A DNA stretch of 64,000 bases from Ophiura sarsii (Eukaryota > Echinodermata > Ophiuroidea > Amphilepidida > Ophiuridae), in NCBI GenBank assembly GCA_035610835.1, contig CM069448.1, positions 3,410,001 to 3,474,000 on the forward strand. Reading direction: 5' to 3'. The stretch's first letter is position 1, and each line of letters begins with the position of its first letter. The translations under genes were made by a program, and so were the position numbers. Positions 1 through 11,460 of the stretch are shown piece by piece. Under the pieces are notes generated by a model that ran no database searches, was not told the origin of the DNA, and was given only the letters and a program-made list of their open reading frames with translations.

Positions 1-480
1 AGACAAAATCGAAAATGTGCGTTCTTGCTAATCAAAATTGGACTATAGGCCAGTTCTCAAGACCGACTTTTGAAAAAAATCAGTTCCTAAGACCCTCCAT
101 TTCGTCATACACTTAGTTCAGTTCCGTAGGCCCCTTTTGAGACCATGTGCGGCACACCCCTACCCAAAAAAGTTGAGTGCCCCCCCCCCCCACGGGTTTA
201 TTCTCCGAAAGAACTTGACATTAACAATAACTCGGACTATAACAAAGAAATTTTTTGTTAATGTTTATGTATATAAACAATGAACTTGTAAGTTGTATTA
301 TTGGTATATGACCAAGATAATTTTATTTAATAGCTAAATCATCGGTAGTTTGGATATCGCCCAAGACCGTCCTACGAGCTTCGTTTAGCATTTATTTTGT
401 TACGAAAGTAATTGCGAAATATTCTTTTTTTTGCTTTTACAACAGAAATAAGCAAAGATTGTGCGCATGACAAACATATT
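1..480. other. AT-rich background with a C12 run
   Basis: No gene is visible. A run of 12 C lies at 180-191, just after a stretch with repeated 'cagttc..aagacc' wording, so this is probably the end of an old dispersed repeat cut by the window edge. The rest is AT-rich with stops in every frame. Confidence 0.5.
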
Positions 481-596
481 TTGATTCGTTTCGCCTCATT
501 TCGACTTATTTCGATCCATTCTGACCCATTTCGACCCATTTCGACTCATTTCGACTCATTTCGACTCGTTTCGACCCATTTCGACCCATTTCACTA
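481..596. repeat. 10-bp minisatellite (TTTCGACYCA)
   Basis: About 11 tandem copies of a 10-bp unit close to TTTCGACTCA or TTTCGACCCA, slightly degenerate at the left end. The short open frame across it is a by-product of the stop-free unit. Confidence 0.85.
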
Positions 597-1479
597 AATA
601 CTAATACCCATTCAGACAGATAACTTGGTAGATAGGCCTAATCCTTTTTGAATGTACAGATTTTTATGGAATAGGCCAACACATTTCGGTAATGTAGCAA
701 TGCTTAGGTGTTTTCATCAATACGTTGGGCATCGAATTTATTTTTAAAATTAGTCTTTAGTTTGTTTATATATGTCGATCGATCATTGATACTGATCTGA
801 ATTCGACCTTCGTTGGTGTTCACAACTATCGCCTTACCTTGCATGGCTAGTCTCCGTAAACCATTCGCCCGCCGCGGTTTTACAGACTACACTTCCTGCC
901 CATTCATTGACGAGTATTCTTCGCATGAAATTGTTTATTATCGATAACTTAATAGAATGAATAGAATAATACTCAAGTAAATAAGTCGAAATAACTAACC
1001 ATACAACTGCAAAATCTCAAAATACTGTTTTATATATTTAAAAGGTTTATTAGTCAGGGCCCACCATGCGTGCTTTACAGGCCTACATGTGTGTGTAAAC
1101 CACGAAAAATAATAGATGTTTATTTCAACACTCGTGACTCATGTATACATAATAAGCTTGAATTACTTGCGAAACCTTACACATAAAGTGAAAGTTAAAA
1201 TTGCCCTTCAAGAACTTTGCGGAAATTTGTTTATGCAATCCGTTATGTTATTATTTAATCCGGGTTGATTGATATGATATGTTGATAACTTAAATTTGAA
1301 GGAATGGGGATCAATAGCTGTTTATTTCATGTAACTTATGTGAAAGGAGCTGTTTATTTCATGTCTCATTCATGTGAAAGGAGTGTGTTATTAACATGGG
1401 CACATGTTTAGTTTAACTTTCCATTGTATTGTCTAAGCTTATATATTATGTTGATCAGAGAAATGTGTGTTATAATGTT
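597..1479. other. AT-rich background, nothing recognised
   Basis: No ORF of note, no TIR pair and no tandem repeat seen. Contains one TAGGCCTA-type palindrome near 634, typical of this window. Confidence 0.4.
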
Positions 1480-1502
1480 GTCTGTCTGTCTGTCTGTCTG
1501 TC
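1480..1502. repeat. (TCTG)n microsatellite
   Basis: Five full TCTG units followed by a degenerate tcgtgtcgtg tail. Confidence 0.9.
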
Positions 1503-2099
1503 GTGTCGTGCTCTCAGAATGCTGTGCTTTTTCTCAGATAGAAGCTTAAACATGGAATTTAGACGGTTGTGTTTATAGTGTGCAGACATTCGACCTTTTC
1601 TTACTCTTCAAAAGTCTCTACTTTTAAAACCGGACAAAACACACATTACGTACACCATAATGTACGTTAGTCGTTATATCTTTACTTTTAAACTTAATTT
1701 CTTTGGGGGACTACATTCCGTCTGTATGAGAGCGGCAACTGCCTGCATGTCCATGCAATTATATATACAACAACAAGACTATCGCTGAGATGTTTGTTCA
1801 AAGTTAGCTAAAAAGATGATGCTAAAATCTTGTGTCATCTGTGAAAAGTAAATGTTAACTCAGGCTTTAAGTCGACTTTGTATGGTGTATATAAAAACTT
1901 TATATAAACTGTGGATGTAATGCGTGATCACGAATACGACCAGACGATAAAATGACTTCCATAAAACCATAAACAAACACACAAACTAAACTATTTGCAT
2001 TTTTTATTCAGAAACAGAACCATTTTGCATCCATATGCAAGCAAAACGCCACAAACACTAACTTGCTAACACTCTAACACTCAAGTGAGAACAGTTAAA
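1503..2099. other. AT-rich background, nothing recognised
   Basis: No gene, RNA gene or repeat structure could be supported here. Confidence 0.4.
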
Positions 2100-2147
2100 G
2101 TGGGTGTGGCACTTGCTTACGAGCCGTAAAGGTGGGCGTGGCACTTG
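2100..2147. repeat. paired GTGGGYGTGGCACTT motif
   Basis: Two copies of GTGGG(T/C)GTGGCACTTGC about 32 bp apart in the same orientation. The same GGGCGTGGCAC word occurs in closely spaced pairs at 5608, 31365 and 38679 (the last two on the opposite strand), so it is probably the conserved part of a dispersed element. Confidence 0.6.
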
Positions 2148-2511
2148 CTACCACTATTCAACATTATGTCTGATATGATCACGATATACAACCCAAAATC
2201 ATTATTTTATTAATTTTTATCATTTATCGATTTGTACCAATAAAAACAAAATATTTTAAGCATGACTATTGCCGCTGCCATTACATTATGATTCCATGCC
2301 ACAGGTTAATGTAGGAATGTTGTTTGCCAATAGTTATCGCTGTTTTCAAATTATAGGTCAAAGGTATAATTAATAATAATTTATTATGATTTATCAGTTA
2401 ATCTCTTTAATGACATCTTCTTAATCGTCGCATCTCGTTTTCTTGTTATACGAACATGTAATCATGCTCAGCAGTTTGTTAGGAATTCCACGAGGTTCAG
2501 TAGCATTGCGT

Positions 2512-2760
2512 CGCTGTTCTGTCAAAACCTTGGATCTCCATATGGCCCTTCAGCATGTATAAAGTAATACTTCCTATGTATAACCTTTAGGTAGTTTGCC
2601 CTTAATAACGTGTTCAAGGGCCAAAAACACATCTAGAACCTTGTAAGTGCTCTTGCCCCTGAACATGTATAACGCAACCCTTCATACGCACAACCGTAAG
2701 GCAGTTGTTACTATACACGTTGAAGGGCCGGAAAAAACACACGCGGTTTTGAGAACAGCG
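2512..2760. mobile_element. foldback (TIR) element with internal tandem duplication
   Basis: The ends are inverted: CGCTGTTCTGTCAAAACC at the left pairs with GGTTTTGAGAACAGCG at the right, and inside them GGCCCTTCAGCATGTATA pairs with TATACACGTTGAAGGGCC. The interior is a diverged tandem duplication with a 111-bp period (units near 2546 and 2657). No coding capacity. CGTCGCTGTTCTG at its left end also starts the perfect palindrome at 38583, so the two may be related. Confidence 0.6.
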
Positions 2761-3803
2761 AGGTAAAAATTCAGAAAAAATGACATGATGGTTTAGAATT
2801 TGATCGTATGTAATAGCATCTGTCAAGTCTTATTTCATGGATGGCTAATGAATAATTCAAGTCATACCAATGCCAAGTAGTCACCTCAAAGATAAGAAAG
2901 GCCCGGCGCATCCTCATCATTGCGCTCGTCATCATTGAAGCCATAGTAATACAGTTTATTTTTGTGAAAAAATATATGCACAGCCAATTAAGGCATTACA
3001 TATTGTATGCATTTGTTTCTCAAAGTATACCCCCAAAACCCCAGAGCCCGACACTTGTATTTTCACACATTCTAAATATTCGAAGGAAAAAACGATGAGT
3101 CCGTATCTGTGGTATTATGCATGGAGTTGTGATTTTACATCGGTAGGATTGTTTAATGTGATACCCGACTAATCAAAATTGCTCTCTTTCCCCTCTCTGT
3201 GAACATGTTAAACTATTTTATGTATTCCTCCAACAGGCTCAATAAATATGGCATAATATGCACAAACAAATAATTATTTTATTCGGGCAAAATATGAGGA
3301 TCGATGGGTCTGAAGTGTTGGTTTGATTTTGAAAGTGTTGTGCCCGAATGTTGTGACAGGCGACATTACCCAAGCCAGCATAGAACGGCTGGACCTCGTG
3401 TGCCCCCGGGGCTTGCTAACGACAGAAGGGGGCTTTACCGATGTGATGAGTCATTCCATGTTTCGAGGTGGAATACAACTTGTATGTATGCATTCAGTTT
3501 TGTATACTGCGGATTTTAGTATTATACACAGAAAATGGGAGATTAGAGTAGTGGAATCATATGTAAACATATAGAGGAGGAATGGATTGTATGGAATAAA
3601 TTAAACTGTATACGGGTGTAATCCGGGTGTTTTGAACATGTTGATTAGTCCTTGGTCAGACAAATATCACATTATCGGACTAATCTTCTTGAAAGAGTGA
3701 CAGCTGATCGTCCAGACCATGAAACTTTTAATGTCCAGACAAGACTGGTCACCATGTCTTGTAGGAAGGGGAACATGTAGAGTTGTGATCGAATGGTTTC
3801 GGT
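2761..3803. other. AT-rich background, nothing recognised
   Basis: Only short overlapping ORFs (71-83 aa, 3304-3574) without recognisable motifs or codon signal. No TIR pair or tandem array seen. Confidence 0.4.

Positions 3804-3835
<32 letters not shown>
3804..3835. repeat. poly-G tract (32 nt)
   Basis: An uninterrupted run of 32 G directly abutting the 440-bp repeat array. One of nine homopolymer G/C runs of 19 nt or more in this window. Confidence 0.95.
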
Positions 3836-3837
3836 CG

Positions 3838-4052
3838 GGGTGTTTCCATAACCAACCTGGCCACCATTCTCTATCCAAAGACTTCAAGGCATGATTGCTA
3901 TATCTGACCACTTGTTTTGACCAACAAATAGGGTTAGGATTATAATTAGGGTCAGGGATAGGGTAGGGTTAGGGTTAGGGTTAGAATCGGTCTGAAAAGG
4001 TGGTCAGAAAACAAGTGGTCAGATAATGGTGGTCAGGTTTATGGAAACACCC
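3838..4052. mobile_element. TIR element with TTAGGG-like core, copy 1
   Basis: The left end GGGTGTTTCCATAACC and right end GGTTTATGGAAACACCC are inverted. A second inverted pair lies inside: TCTGACCACTTGTTTTGACC against GGTCAGAAAACAAGTGGTCA. Between the arms, about 3930-3985, is GGGTTAGG / AGGGTCAGGGATAGGGTAGGGTTAGG-type sequence with three clean TTAGGG units. Length and lack of ORF fit a MITE. No target duplication can be read because the copy lies inside the array. Confidence 0.75.
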
Positions 4053-4277
4053 ATCGTGACAAATTTGTGAACTGTCTGTTCTGCTGTTTGGCAAAAAGCT
4101 GGACTAATGGTCAAAGTACGAACTGAAGTGAAAGGTGTTTATGACGATGGTCGAACTTTTGTCAAATGTGAAGTAGGTCAACGATTTATTATTTTTCAAT
4201 TTATTTTGACAATGTGCAGACAAGGTGCTGATGATTGCCATTTGCCAATCAATCCAATTGAGGGGCGGGGTGGGGCG

Positions 4278-4492
4278 GGGTGTTTCCATAACCAACCTGG
4301 CCACCATTCTCTATCCAAAGACTTCAAGGCATGATTGCTATATCTGACCACTTGTTTTGACCAACAAATAGGGTTAGGATTATAATTAGGGTCAGGGATA
4401 GGGTAGGGTTAGGGTTAGGGTTAGAATCGGTCTGAAAAGGTGGTCAGAAAACAAGTGGTCAGATAATGGTGGTCAGGTTTATGGAAACACCC
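4278..4492. mobile_element. TIR element with TTAGGG-like core, copy 2
   Basis: Same element as at 3838 in the second 440-bp unit. Both inverted arms and the TTAGGG-like core are preserved. Confidence 0.75.
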
Positions 4493-4717
4493 ATCGTGAC
4501 AAATTTGTGAACTGTCTGTTCTGCTGTTTGGCAAAAAGCTGGACTAATGGTCAAAGTACGAACTGAAGTGAAAGGTGTTTATGACGATGGTCGAACTTTT
4601 GTCAAATGTGAAGTAGGTCAACGATTTATTATTTTTCAATTTATTTTGACAATGTGCAGACAAGGTGCTGATGATTGCCATTTGCCAATCAATCCAATTG
4701 AGGGGCGGGGTGGGGCG

Positions 4718-4932
4718 GGGTGTTTCCATAACCAACCTGGCCACCATTCTCTATCCAAAGACTTCAAGGCATGATTGCTATATCTGACCACTTGTTTTGA
4801 CCAACAAATAGGGTTAGGATTATAATTAGGGTCAGGGATAGGGTAGGGTTAGGGTTAGGGTTAGAATCGGTCTGAAAAGGTGGTCAGAAAACAAGTGGTC
4901 AGATAATGGTGGTCAGGTTTATGGAAACACCC
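4718..4932. mobile_element. TIR element with TTAGGG-like core, copy 3
   Basis: Same element in the third unit. The flanking spacer continues to about 5136, where similarity to the array ends. Confidence 0.75.
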
Positions 4933-5136
4933 ATCGTGACAAATTTGTGAACTGTCTGTTCTGCTGTTTGGCAAAAAGCTGGACTAATGGTCAAAGTACG
5001 AACTGAAGTGAAAGGTGTTTATGACGATGGTCGAACTTTTGTCAAATGTGAAGTAGGTCAACGATTTATTATTTTTCAATTTATTTTGACAATGTGCAGA
5101 CAAGGTGCTGATGATTGCCATTTGCCAATCAATCCA

Positions 5137-6484
5137 TGCTGATGACAAATTCAGCATTTCTCTTGCGGTAAACTTTTTAGACCTAAGGTGTATTTGTTTA
5201 TTTCCGTTTATTTATCATTAAAGTTTTAATCAAATAAATATGGTGATTTATATAGTCGGTATCATATGTGTTTGCTAAACCTGGCTTGACAATATGTGCA
5301 ACTTGGCTATAGCATGAAGTGTTTACGACGTCGGTTTATTTCAATATTGAAGATTTAAAAGGATAAAATTAACAATCGGCATGTGTATCGGAAAAAACCC
5401 ATGGCTAGCTAGATTTAAGATTGAATGTGAAATTAAGATTGAGAAATATTATAGGTCGTTCTACCAAGGATCTATGCTATCTCGCCTATACATTCATGAC
5501 AGTTAGCATGTTATGCATGGAGAGCATGGCGCTAGAGAGCCAAGTATAGAGCCTGTTATGTCAACGCAAGGGGGCGCTGTGCATTTCACCACTACTTTCC
5601 GGGCGAAGGGGTGTGGCACTCCGTGTTTTATAGCGAGCGCAGAAAGGGGCGTGGCACATTTGTATTTGATGGGGAATCCCTGTGAGTATGAGAAAGGAGG
5701 GGGAAAAACATTCTTTTTACCACATAAGCCTATACCAATATATAAAAAGGATTTCTATATAAAGAATACACTTCAAGATTTTTGTTTTGGTGAAATCGTT
5801 TGCTAATTTTTAATTAACATTGATTATGGTATTGAACTTATAATATTATAGATCTCTATGTGATAATATTTTGTTTCTTGATTAAAGTGTAATCGCCTAC
5901 GTCGAATAGCACAGTATATGCGATGAATTGACTTCAACGCCTAAAACTATAACAGAGAGGTATGTATCAGATCTTTCCATTCCGCTACTACTCAATTGTT
6001 TTTATTTTTGAGCTCTTTCATGGGGAGGTCTACAGTACAGTATAGGCTTGAGTATGAAATGATTAGGCGTGGTTGTCAAAGACTTTATCTTTCAACCCAA
6101 TTTTCACCGATATTATAGGCCTACAGTCTTATTATCGACGATAACAGCTCTGAGCTGGATTTGCGAACTTAACTAAAAACAGAGAAAAGATTCAGGGGTC
6201 ATTTTATAATGGTTTAAATCAAAGGTAATGCGATATGACCTCTTTACTAATTTAGAATGAAGTTGGAAGTTCTTTCACCCTTTGAATTCCATAATACAAA
6301 TTGGTCAAACACCGACTCAAATACCTCCGATTTTTAAAAGGCTCTCGTCTCTTGTCATGCTTGTTAAGACAATGATTTAAAATTCCCAACTGTGAATGGA
6401 ATTAAGCGTGCGCGGTCAGAGCCGGTGTAAAACCATGTCCCTTATGGGCACGGCGTTATTGTTTTCATAATCCTGCGATAGCAG
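5137..6484. other. background, includes a second GGGYGTGGCAC pair
   Basis: No gene supported. A pair of GGGGYGTGGCAC words sits at 5608-5657, 38 bp apart, matching the pair at 2100. The 97-aa ORF at 5513-5806 spans this pair and has no recognisable motif. Confidence 0.45.
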
Positions 6485-6545
6485 AAAATTAATTTAAGGT
6501 CCATTCTCTCCTTCTAACAAAATTAATTTAAGGTCCATTCTCCTC
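6485..6545. repeat. 34-bp direct duplication
   Basis: AAAATTAATTTAAGGTCCAT and following bases occur at 6485 and again at 6519, a two-copy tandem duplication. Confidence 0.85.
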
Positions 6546-7410
6546 CAAACCTCTATATATACACTTGTTGTTTTTGCAACCTGTAGGCCTTTAATTTCAA
6601 TTCGCCAAAACAATTTTGCCCAGTTTCTTACAAGTTACAAGAGGATCGAGTCGTTGACTCGTAATTAATCGTTCATCTAGTAGTGACCCCTTTAAATTCA
6701 AAAGTTGCACTTTTGGTGATATAAAACCATGGTATAATATGACAGTTTTATGTAGTAAAAGGGGAAAAAGTGCCCTTCTACATGAACTGTGTGAGGAGAA
6801 ATTCCTTGCTACCAAATATCTGGAACCGCATCGTATATAACCTTATGTGCGATTGCGAGGGGGAAAAAAATCGTCAGAATATAATCATAATGACGCTGTC
6901 AAATTTGCGATTGTCATGATCTTTCTGCTTGTGAATCTAAAAAAATCTCTACCAACCTGGGGGAATGCTGACGAGTCGGGTGTAAGTGGCGGTGGGGACG
7001 GGGACAATTTAAGGGGCAAGGTCATTTAATACATGTCCAGTGTTCTGGGGGCGTTTTGCAAACTTTAGGTTGGACGCAGACATTTAGGGGGCACGCCACC
7101 TTCGTCCCTCCGCTTTTCATTTTTTCTTCATGAGCAGGTTATCCAACTCAGAAAATAGACATAGTTTCGTACGATAGCTTATTAGTTTCCAGGCACGAGA
7201 AACGCCAAGATGATTAAACCCTCTAAAAGAACATCAAGGGCAATATAAATAACTGCAACAACTACAGAGGCATCTTCAATCATTAATCATTAACAACGTC
7301 TTTACTCCGGGTCATCATGATGCCTTCAGAAACGATTGCAGAGTCAGCGTGATAAAGGCCAACTGTAATTTTCCTCCGTTAACAAGAAGTGCAGAGAACA
7401 GCATTCCTTC
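6546..7410. other. background, nothing recognised
   Basis: Short ORFs only (60-72 aa). No inverted or tandem structure seen. Confidence 0.4.
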
Positions 7411-8024
7411 ATCACCTTAAGTTGGCATTACCAAGGCATTCGACCTGGATGAATTCAAAGTTCTTCCTTGGCTGTCCACCAACACTGAAGCGGGTTCTGC
7501 CACCGTCATCGATCGTGAGAGCCAAGATCATGAAGATAAAGGTACGTCATCAACGTAAACAGAGACATTCTGCTGTGTTTGCTGATGATGCTGCCATTGC
7601 AAACATAGTCTACTCGTATGCCTTGTATAATTTCACTGTCACACAATCGAACAACACCCCCTGATACTTCCTATCCGAGAACCGACCAAATACTAGTCTA
7701 CTCGTATGCCTTGTATAATTTCACTGTCACACAATTACAATCGAACAACACCCCCTGATACTTCCTATCCGAGAACCGACCAAATACAAGGTCTACTGGC
7801 ATTGGATTTACAAAAGAACTGTGCTTGAGCACACTAGGGATTACTAGGGACGATGCTTTTTATGCGTCACGATAGTATCACACCCCTTCATAAGAAAAGG
7901 AAAAAGGTATACTAAAGCAGACTATTGCAAACACGGCCCACATCACCCATACACATGGTACATGCCATATGCATAGTCACTAATGGTCCGGTTCTCACAA
8001 AGTCTTGCAAAGTTTTCAGACTGA
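7411..8024. repeat. segmental duplication, left copy
   Basis: Begins with ATCACCTT..TTGGCATTACCAA, continues through GGCTGTCCACCAACACTGAA and GAGAGCCAAGATCA, and ends with AATGGTCCGGTTCTC..TTTCAGA. All of these recur in order at 8043-8818. The middle holds an 88-bp two-copy tandem duplication (7607 and 7695). The function of the ancestral sequence is unknown. The 91-aa ORF at 7389-7664 is not conserved in frame with the other copy. Confidence 0.8.
7607..7788. repeat. 88-bp tandem duplication
   Basis: AGTCTACTCGTATGCCTTGT starts at 7607 and again at 7695. The second unit has a short insertion ('ttacaa') and otherwise matches through CCGAGAACCGACCAAATAC. Confidence 0.9.
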
Positions 8025-8042
8025 TCAAACATCACAATCGAC

Positions 8043-8818
8043 AATCACCTTTATTGGCATTACCAAAGTATCGACCTGGATGAACAGCAGACGTCCTGTT
8101 CAAACTTCTTCCAAAGATTGGCTGTCCACCAACACTGAAGCGGGTTCTTCCACCTCTCATGCGTGAGAGCCAAGATCACGAAGATAAAGGCACATCGACA
8201 ACATGGACATGCTGTTGGGAATTGTTTGCTGACAGTGCTGATGAAATTGCAAGCCACACAGTCATGACAGTGCTGATGATGCTGCCATTGCAAGCCACAC
8301 AGTCCGATGACAGTGCTGAAGATATGCTGCCATTGCAAGCCACACATCATGACAGTGCTGATGATATGTTGCCATTGCAAGCCACACATCATGACAGTGC
8401 TGAAGATATGCTGCCATTGCAAGCCACACATCATGACAGTGCTGATGATATGCTGCCATTGCAAGCCACACATCATGACAGTGCTGAAGATATGCTGCCA
8501 TTGCAAGCCACACATCATGACAGTGCTGATTATATGCTGCCATTGCAAGCCACACATCATGACAGTGCTGAAGATATGCTGCCATTGCAAGCCACACATC
8601 ATGACAGTGCTGATGATATGCTGCCATTGCAAGCCACACATCATGACAGTGCTGATGATATGCTGCCATTGCAAGCCACACATCATGACAGTGCTGAAGA
8701 TATGCTGCCATTGCAAGCCACACATCATGACAGTGCTGATGATATGCTGCCATTGCAAGCCACACAGTATAGTCATTAATGGTCCGGTTCTCCCAAAAGG
8801 CTTGCAAAGGATTTCAGA
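8043..8818. repeat. segmental duplication, right copy (minisatellite-bearing)
   Basis: Right copy of the duplication at 7411-8024, carrying the same landmarks at both ends. Where the left copy has a single 'gctgatgatgctgccattgc'-like stretch, this copy has expanded it into a 42-bp minisatellite. The left copy therefore looks like the un-expanded state. Confidence 0.8.
8231..8766. repeat. 42-bp minisatellite, about 12.8 units
   Basis: Unit GACAGTGCTGATGATATGCT plus 22 further bases. Because 42 is a multiple of three and the unit has no stop in several frames, long ORFs of 181-258 aa exist on both strands. On the plus strand one frame reads DSADDMLPLQATHH. The main variable site is GAT/GAA in that frame (D/E), and it alternates along much of the array, implying an 84-bp higher-order unit. 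Codon context, start and homology give no reason to call a protein. Confidence 0.95.
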
Positions 8819-9269
8819 TGTCAGTGGACGAATCAATAACTCTTATGTACTCTTCATACCAGATAGAATAGCAGACTTCCATTTGAGGAGCGTTCACAGT
8901 ATCCTAAACTGATGAACATATTCTGGCAAGCTTGAGACAAAGTGGCCAACGTCGGTGTGTTGCCCCGCGCCCGATCTTCTCAGCAAGTTATATAGACCAA
9001 CCATCACGGTATATAGTTGACTTGGCCATTCCCATCACACGGCGGTTAGCTGCATTAACATCCCAAAGGACATCCGTTTGGAAAGGTTGGAATCTGGGAG
9101 GAGAGAGCTACTATGGCTGCCAGCATTTACATGGATGTCTGCAAAATAGACTTGAAAGTAGTCGATATTGATACTTAATCCTGGAAGAACCCTGGCAGGT
9201 CGCATCTGAGCTTCATGATCTGAGACAAACTTGTCTCAGGATCGCAAATGAGGTGAAGAGAAGCACACG
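8819..9269. other. background downstream of the duplication
   Basis: A 79-aa ORF at 8932-9171 has no recognisable domain. It may belong to the same unknown decayed element as the segmental duplication. Nothing else seen. Confidence 0.35.
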
Positions 9270-9385
9270 GGTAACTCCATTTGAAATCTACATGTGTGGA
9301 CGATTGTAAGGTCATGTCTTCTATTGATTGAAGTGGGGGGGGGGGGGGGGGGGTGTATGAATTTCAACTGCAATAGCCCAACACG
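9270..9385. mobile_element. partial TIR element, 'CTATTCCATTTGAAATCC' family
   Basis: Carries GGGTAACTCCATTTGAAAT, then GGTCATGTCTTCTATTGA, a 19-nt G run (9335-9353) and GTGTATGAATTTCAACTG, the order seen in the right half of family members at 10754, 35182 and 57245. The left TIR is missing. Confidence 0.6.
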
Positions 9386-9900
9386 CATCCATCTCTCGAC
9401 ATATTCTCTATTCATAGCCAATGTTACGCGCTTTGCGTGCATTTTAACGAACAACTATTGAGAAATTAAATAGATCGATATATCGGTTAATATTGTAAAT
9501 GGCCCATTTGTTCAGCGACCTACATTAATTGATTTAATGTTACACGGAGGACGTCTGTGCACTATATACGTTAACCCATTTGTGGTAAAGACGAAAGAAT
9601 GCTGTATATGACGGAGAATATGGGTCAGTTCCATATATCAATGTTCTGTGACCAAAAGGTTATGTGAACATTGTTCATGTATATAAATTATTAATCATGT
9701 TGAAAGTATGAATATGTTTCAATTCCTCTTCGTCATGTTCGCGGAGCAGATCCAAATCCCACCGCTGCCACCAATTTTAAGTCATAATATGATGATATCC
9801 AATTGATTCCATTATTTGGGAATAATGTACTCTCCCGGTGCACTCATACCCGTCCATGAGATCAGTACTTCCATATTTCATCCATTGCCATCAAAAGAAA
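9386..9900. other. AT-rich background
   Basis: Contains the motif GCGCTTTGCGTGC near 9430, common in repeats of this window. No gene or bounded element seen. Confidence 0.4.
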
Positions 9901-10226
9901 CTTACCTAGATGTTCTGATTGCTGGCCCGATTTTCAAATCGATGTTTTCTATTTTACATGAAAGGTCATCCTTAAAATTGTCACATTCCCAAATTTGAGT
10001 TGCATAACTCCAATGGTTCTAATTTTAGAAGCACAAGGTCACAATAATGTTGCCCATTTGAGTAGTAACTAGTATACACAAACTGGCTGGTGGTTAACCA
10101 CCTTTGGTAGTAATTCACCACATTTTAGCCTATAATTTCTGAATGGAACATTTTTGGCCCCTAAGATTTTACAGACATAATGAGAAAAATATGGGGATTC
10201 TTCCGATATCAAAATACACCTTTAAA
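9901..10226. mobile_element. TIR element, 'TAAAGGTAGATGTTCCGAT' family, copy 1
   Basis: Shares a long colinear body with copies at 26921, 29302 and 56412: GGCCCGATTTTCAA, GAAAGGTCATCCTTAAAA, TTTGAGTTGCATAACTCC, GGTTAACCACC and AATGAGAAAAATATGGGG. The left TIR is degraded (cttacctagatgttctgat) and the right end is CACCTTTAA. About 330-365 bp without coding capacity: a MITE-like element. Confidence 0.75.
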
Positions 10227-10753
10227 CATTAAAGGGACACACTGGCTGAAATCTACTGCAACCCTCGTTTATCTTATTTATTATATTTAGCAGAACCCAT
10301 GCTGTTTCAATATCGACACTGTGTCCCCTAACTCACCCCATGCCCCGCTAAGTATCACACTAGTTTATACCCCAGATATTTGTGATCAAATTCATACATC
10401 TGACGTCTGTAACATGTAGAATTAACTCCCTATAGCTTACAGCTATACAAAATTTATTTATCTCAAAAACACACACATACAAACGTCTTGCAACAACAAG
10501 CGCTAGTTTCTATTAAATGCCGGTCCCCCATTGCATGCCCCAGTCAAAGACCGGGCAATAGAGCCGCCCACATGCCCACATAGAGTTGAAATACCGAGAA
10601 TTATTATTAATAATAGAAAACCTACAGTGGAAGCTTCGTGTGGCTTCTTCTCAATTCAGGACTCTAAACCCTAAAGTCATAGTGTTGTCACTTCCGAGGA
10701 CCCATGCAGTGTGGCCGATAGGGTCGACGTATGTAGGCGCGATAGACAAGAAT
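10227..10753. other. background, nothing recognised
   Basis: No gene supported. A 101-aa ORF at 10586-10891 runs into the adjacent TIR element and is not credible. Confidence 0.4.
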
Positions 10754-10940
10754 GGGCTCTTCCCCTTGATATCCATACACCCCTATGGAAGACATGACAT
10801 TAAGCTTTCAGACAGGGAGTGTAGGTTTCTAATGGAGTCACCCATTCAGGAAACCTCATTTGGAATGCACACTCCCTGTGTGGAAGGTTAAAGTTATGTC
10901 TTCCATTGGGGGTGTATGGATTTCAACTTGAATCACCCAA
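10754..10940. mobile_element. TIR element, 'CTATTCCATTTGAAATCC' family, near full-length
   Basis: The left end GGGCTCTTCC..ATCCATACACCCCTATGGAA pairs with the right end TTCCATTGGGGGTGTATGGAT..AATCACCCA. Inner parts GACATGACATTAAG and GGTTAAAGTTATGTC also pair. No ORF. The family has four further members or fragments in the window. Confidence 0.75.
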
Positions 10941-11305
10941 CTGATGCAAGGACTGACTTCATCTACTCCTCCTTATTAGTGACACTGTGAGATCACCTTT
11001 TGCACTCCTTCATTCTACCTCTTGAATTACCATCATTTCCATTGACTTACTTCACCTGAGCTGTTCACTGATGTGTCGGGGTGTCCATGTAAATGTACAG
11101 ATAGCATTCACTCACTGACAACATGTTCATAATCGATTCCTTCACAAATTACTACTGCCCACTTAGTCCACCGATTTCCTAGCGAATCTATAGGCCTTAT
11201 AGAGTTTTCATTATTTTATTTATTAAATTATTATTATTATCATTATTTTTTTAATGTATTTATTCATTTTTTAATTTTTAATTTTTAAACATTCGTTTAT
11301 TGGAA
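10941..11305. other. AT-rich background
   Basis: Ends in an A/T-only stretch (about 11205-11290). Nothing else seen. Confidence 0.4.
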
Positions 11306-11460
11306 GGGGGGGGGGGTGTGTGGAGGAAGGCCTGTGATCATCAGGGGGGGCGGGCATAACCGACAAGTTTATGCCTATATGATTGATCATTTCATTTAGG
11401 GGGCATTAGGAGGTGAGCCTTCTGGCAGGGGGTGTGCCTCCTCTCTGGTTACGCCCTGTG
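11306..11460. mobile_element. fragment of a G-rich 'GTTACGCC' element
   Basis: Starts with 11 G and contains GGGCATAACCGACAAGTTTA, CATTTCATTTAGGGGG, GCCTTCTGGCAGG and ends CTCTCTGGTTACGCCCTG. The same order (poly-G, GGGCATAAACGAC, CATTTCATTGAGGGGG, GCCTTCTGACAGG, CTCTAGTTACGCCACTG) is found at 20146-20292, so both are members of one family ending in CAGTGGCGTAAC. Confidence 0.6.

Larger units (their letters stand above)
3838..5136. repeat. 440-bp tandem repeat, three copies
   Basis: Unit starts fall at 3838, 4278 and 4718, exactly 440 bp apart. The third copy stops at about 5136, short of a full unit. The copies look essentially identical, so amplification was recent or is being homogenised. 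Each unit is a roughly 215-bp TIR element with a TTAGGG-like core followed by about 225 bp of non-repetitive spacer. Identical 67- and 75-aa ORFs recur in each unit but show no domain and cross the inverted repeats. Confidence 0.95.

Noticed and set aside
3930..3985. True telomere or chromosome end
   Set aside because: TTAGGG units are few, degenerate, enclosed by TIRs and repeated every 440 bp inside the sequence.
5513..5806. 97-aa ORF as a small gene
   Set aside because: Spans the GGGCGTGGCAC motif pair; ordinary chance length and no recognisable feature.
8060..8912. ORFs of 181-258 aa on both strands as a repeat protein gene
   Set aside because: They exist only because a 42-bp stop-free unit is repeated; several frames are open at once and there is no domain or independent coding signal.
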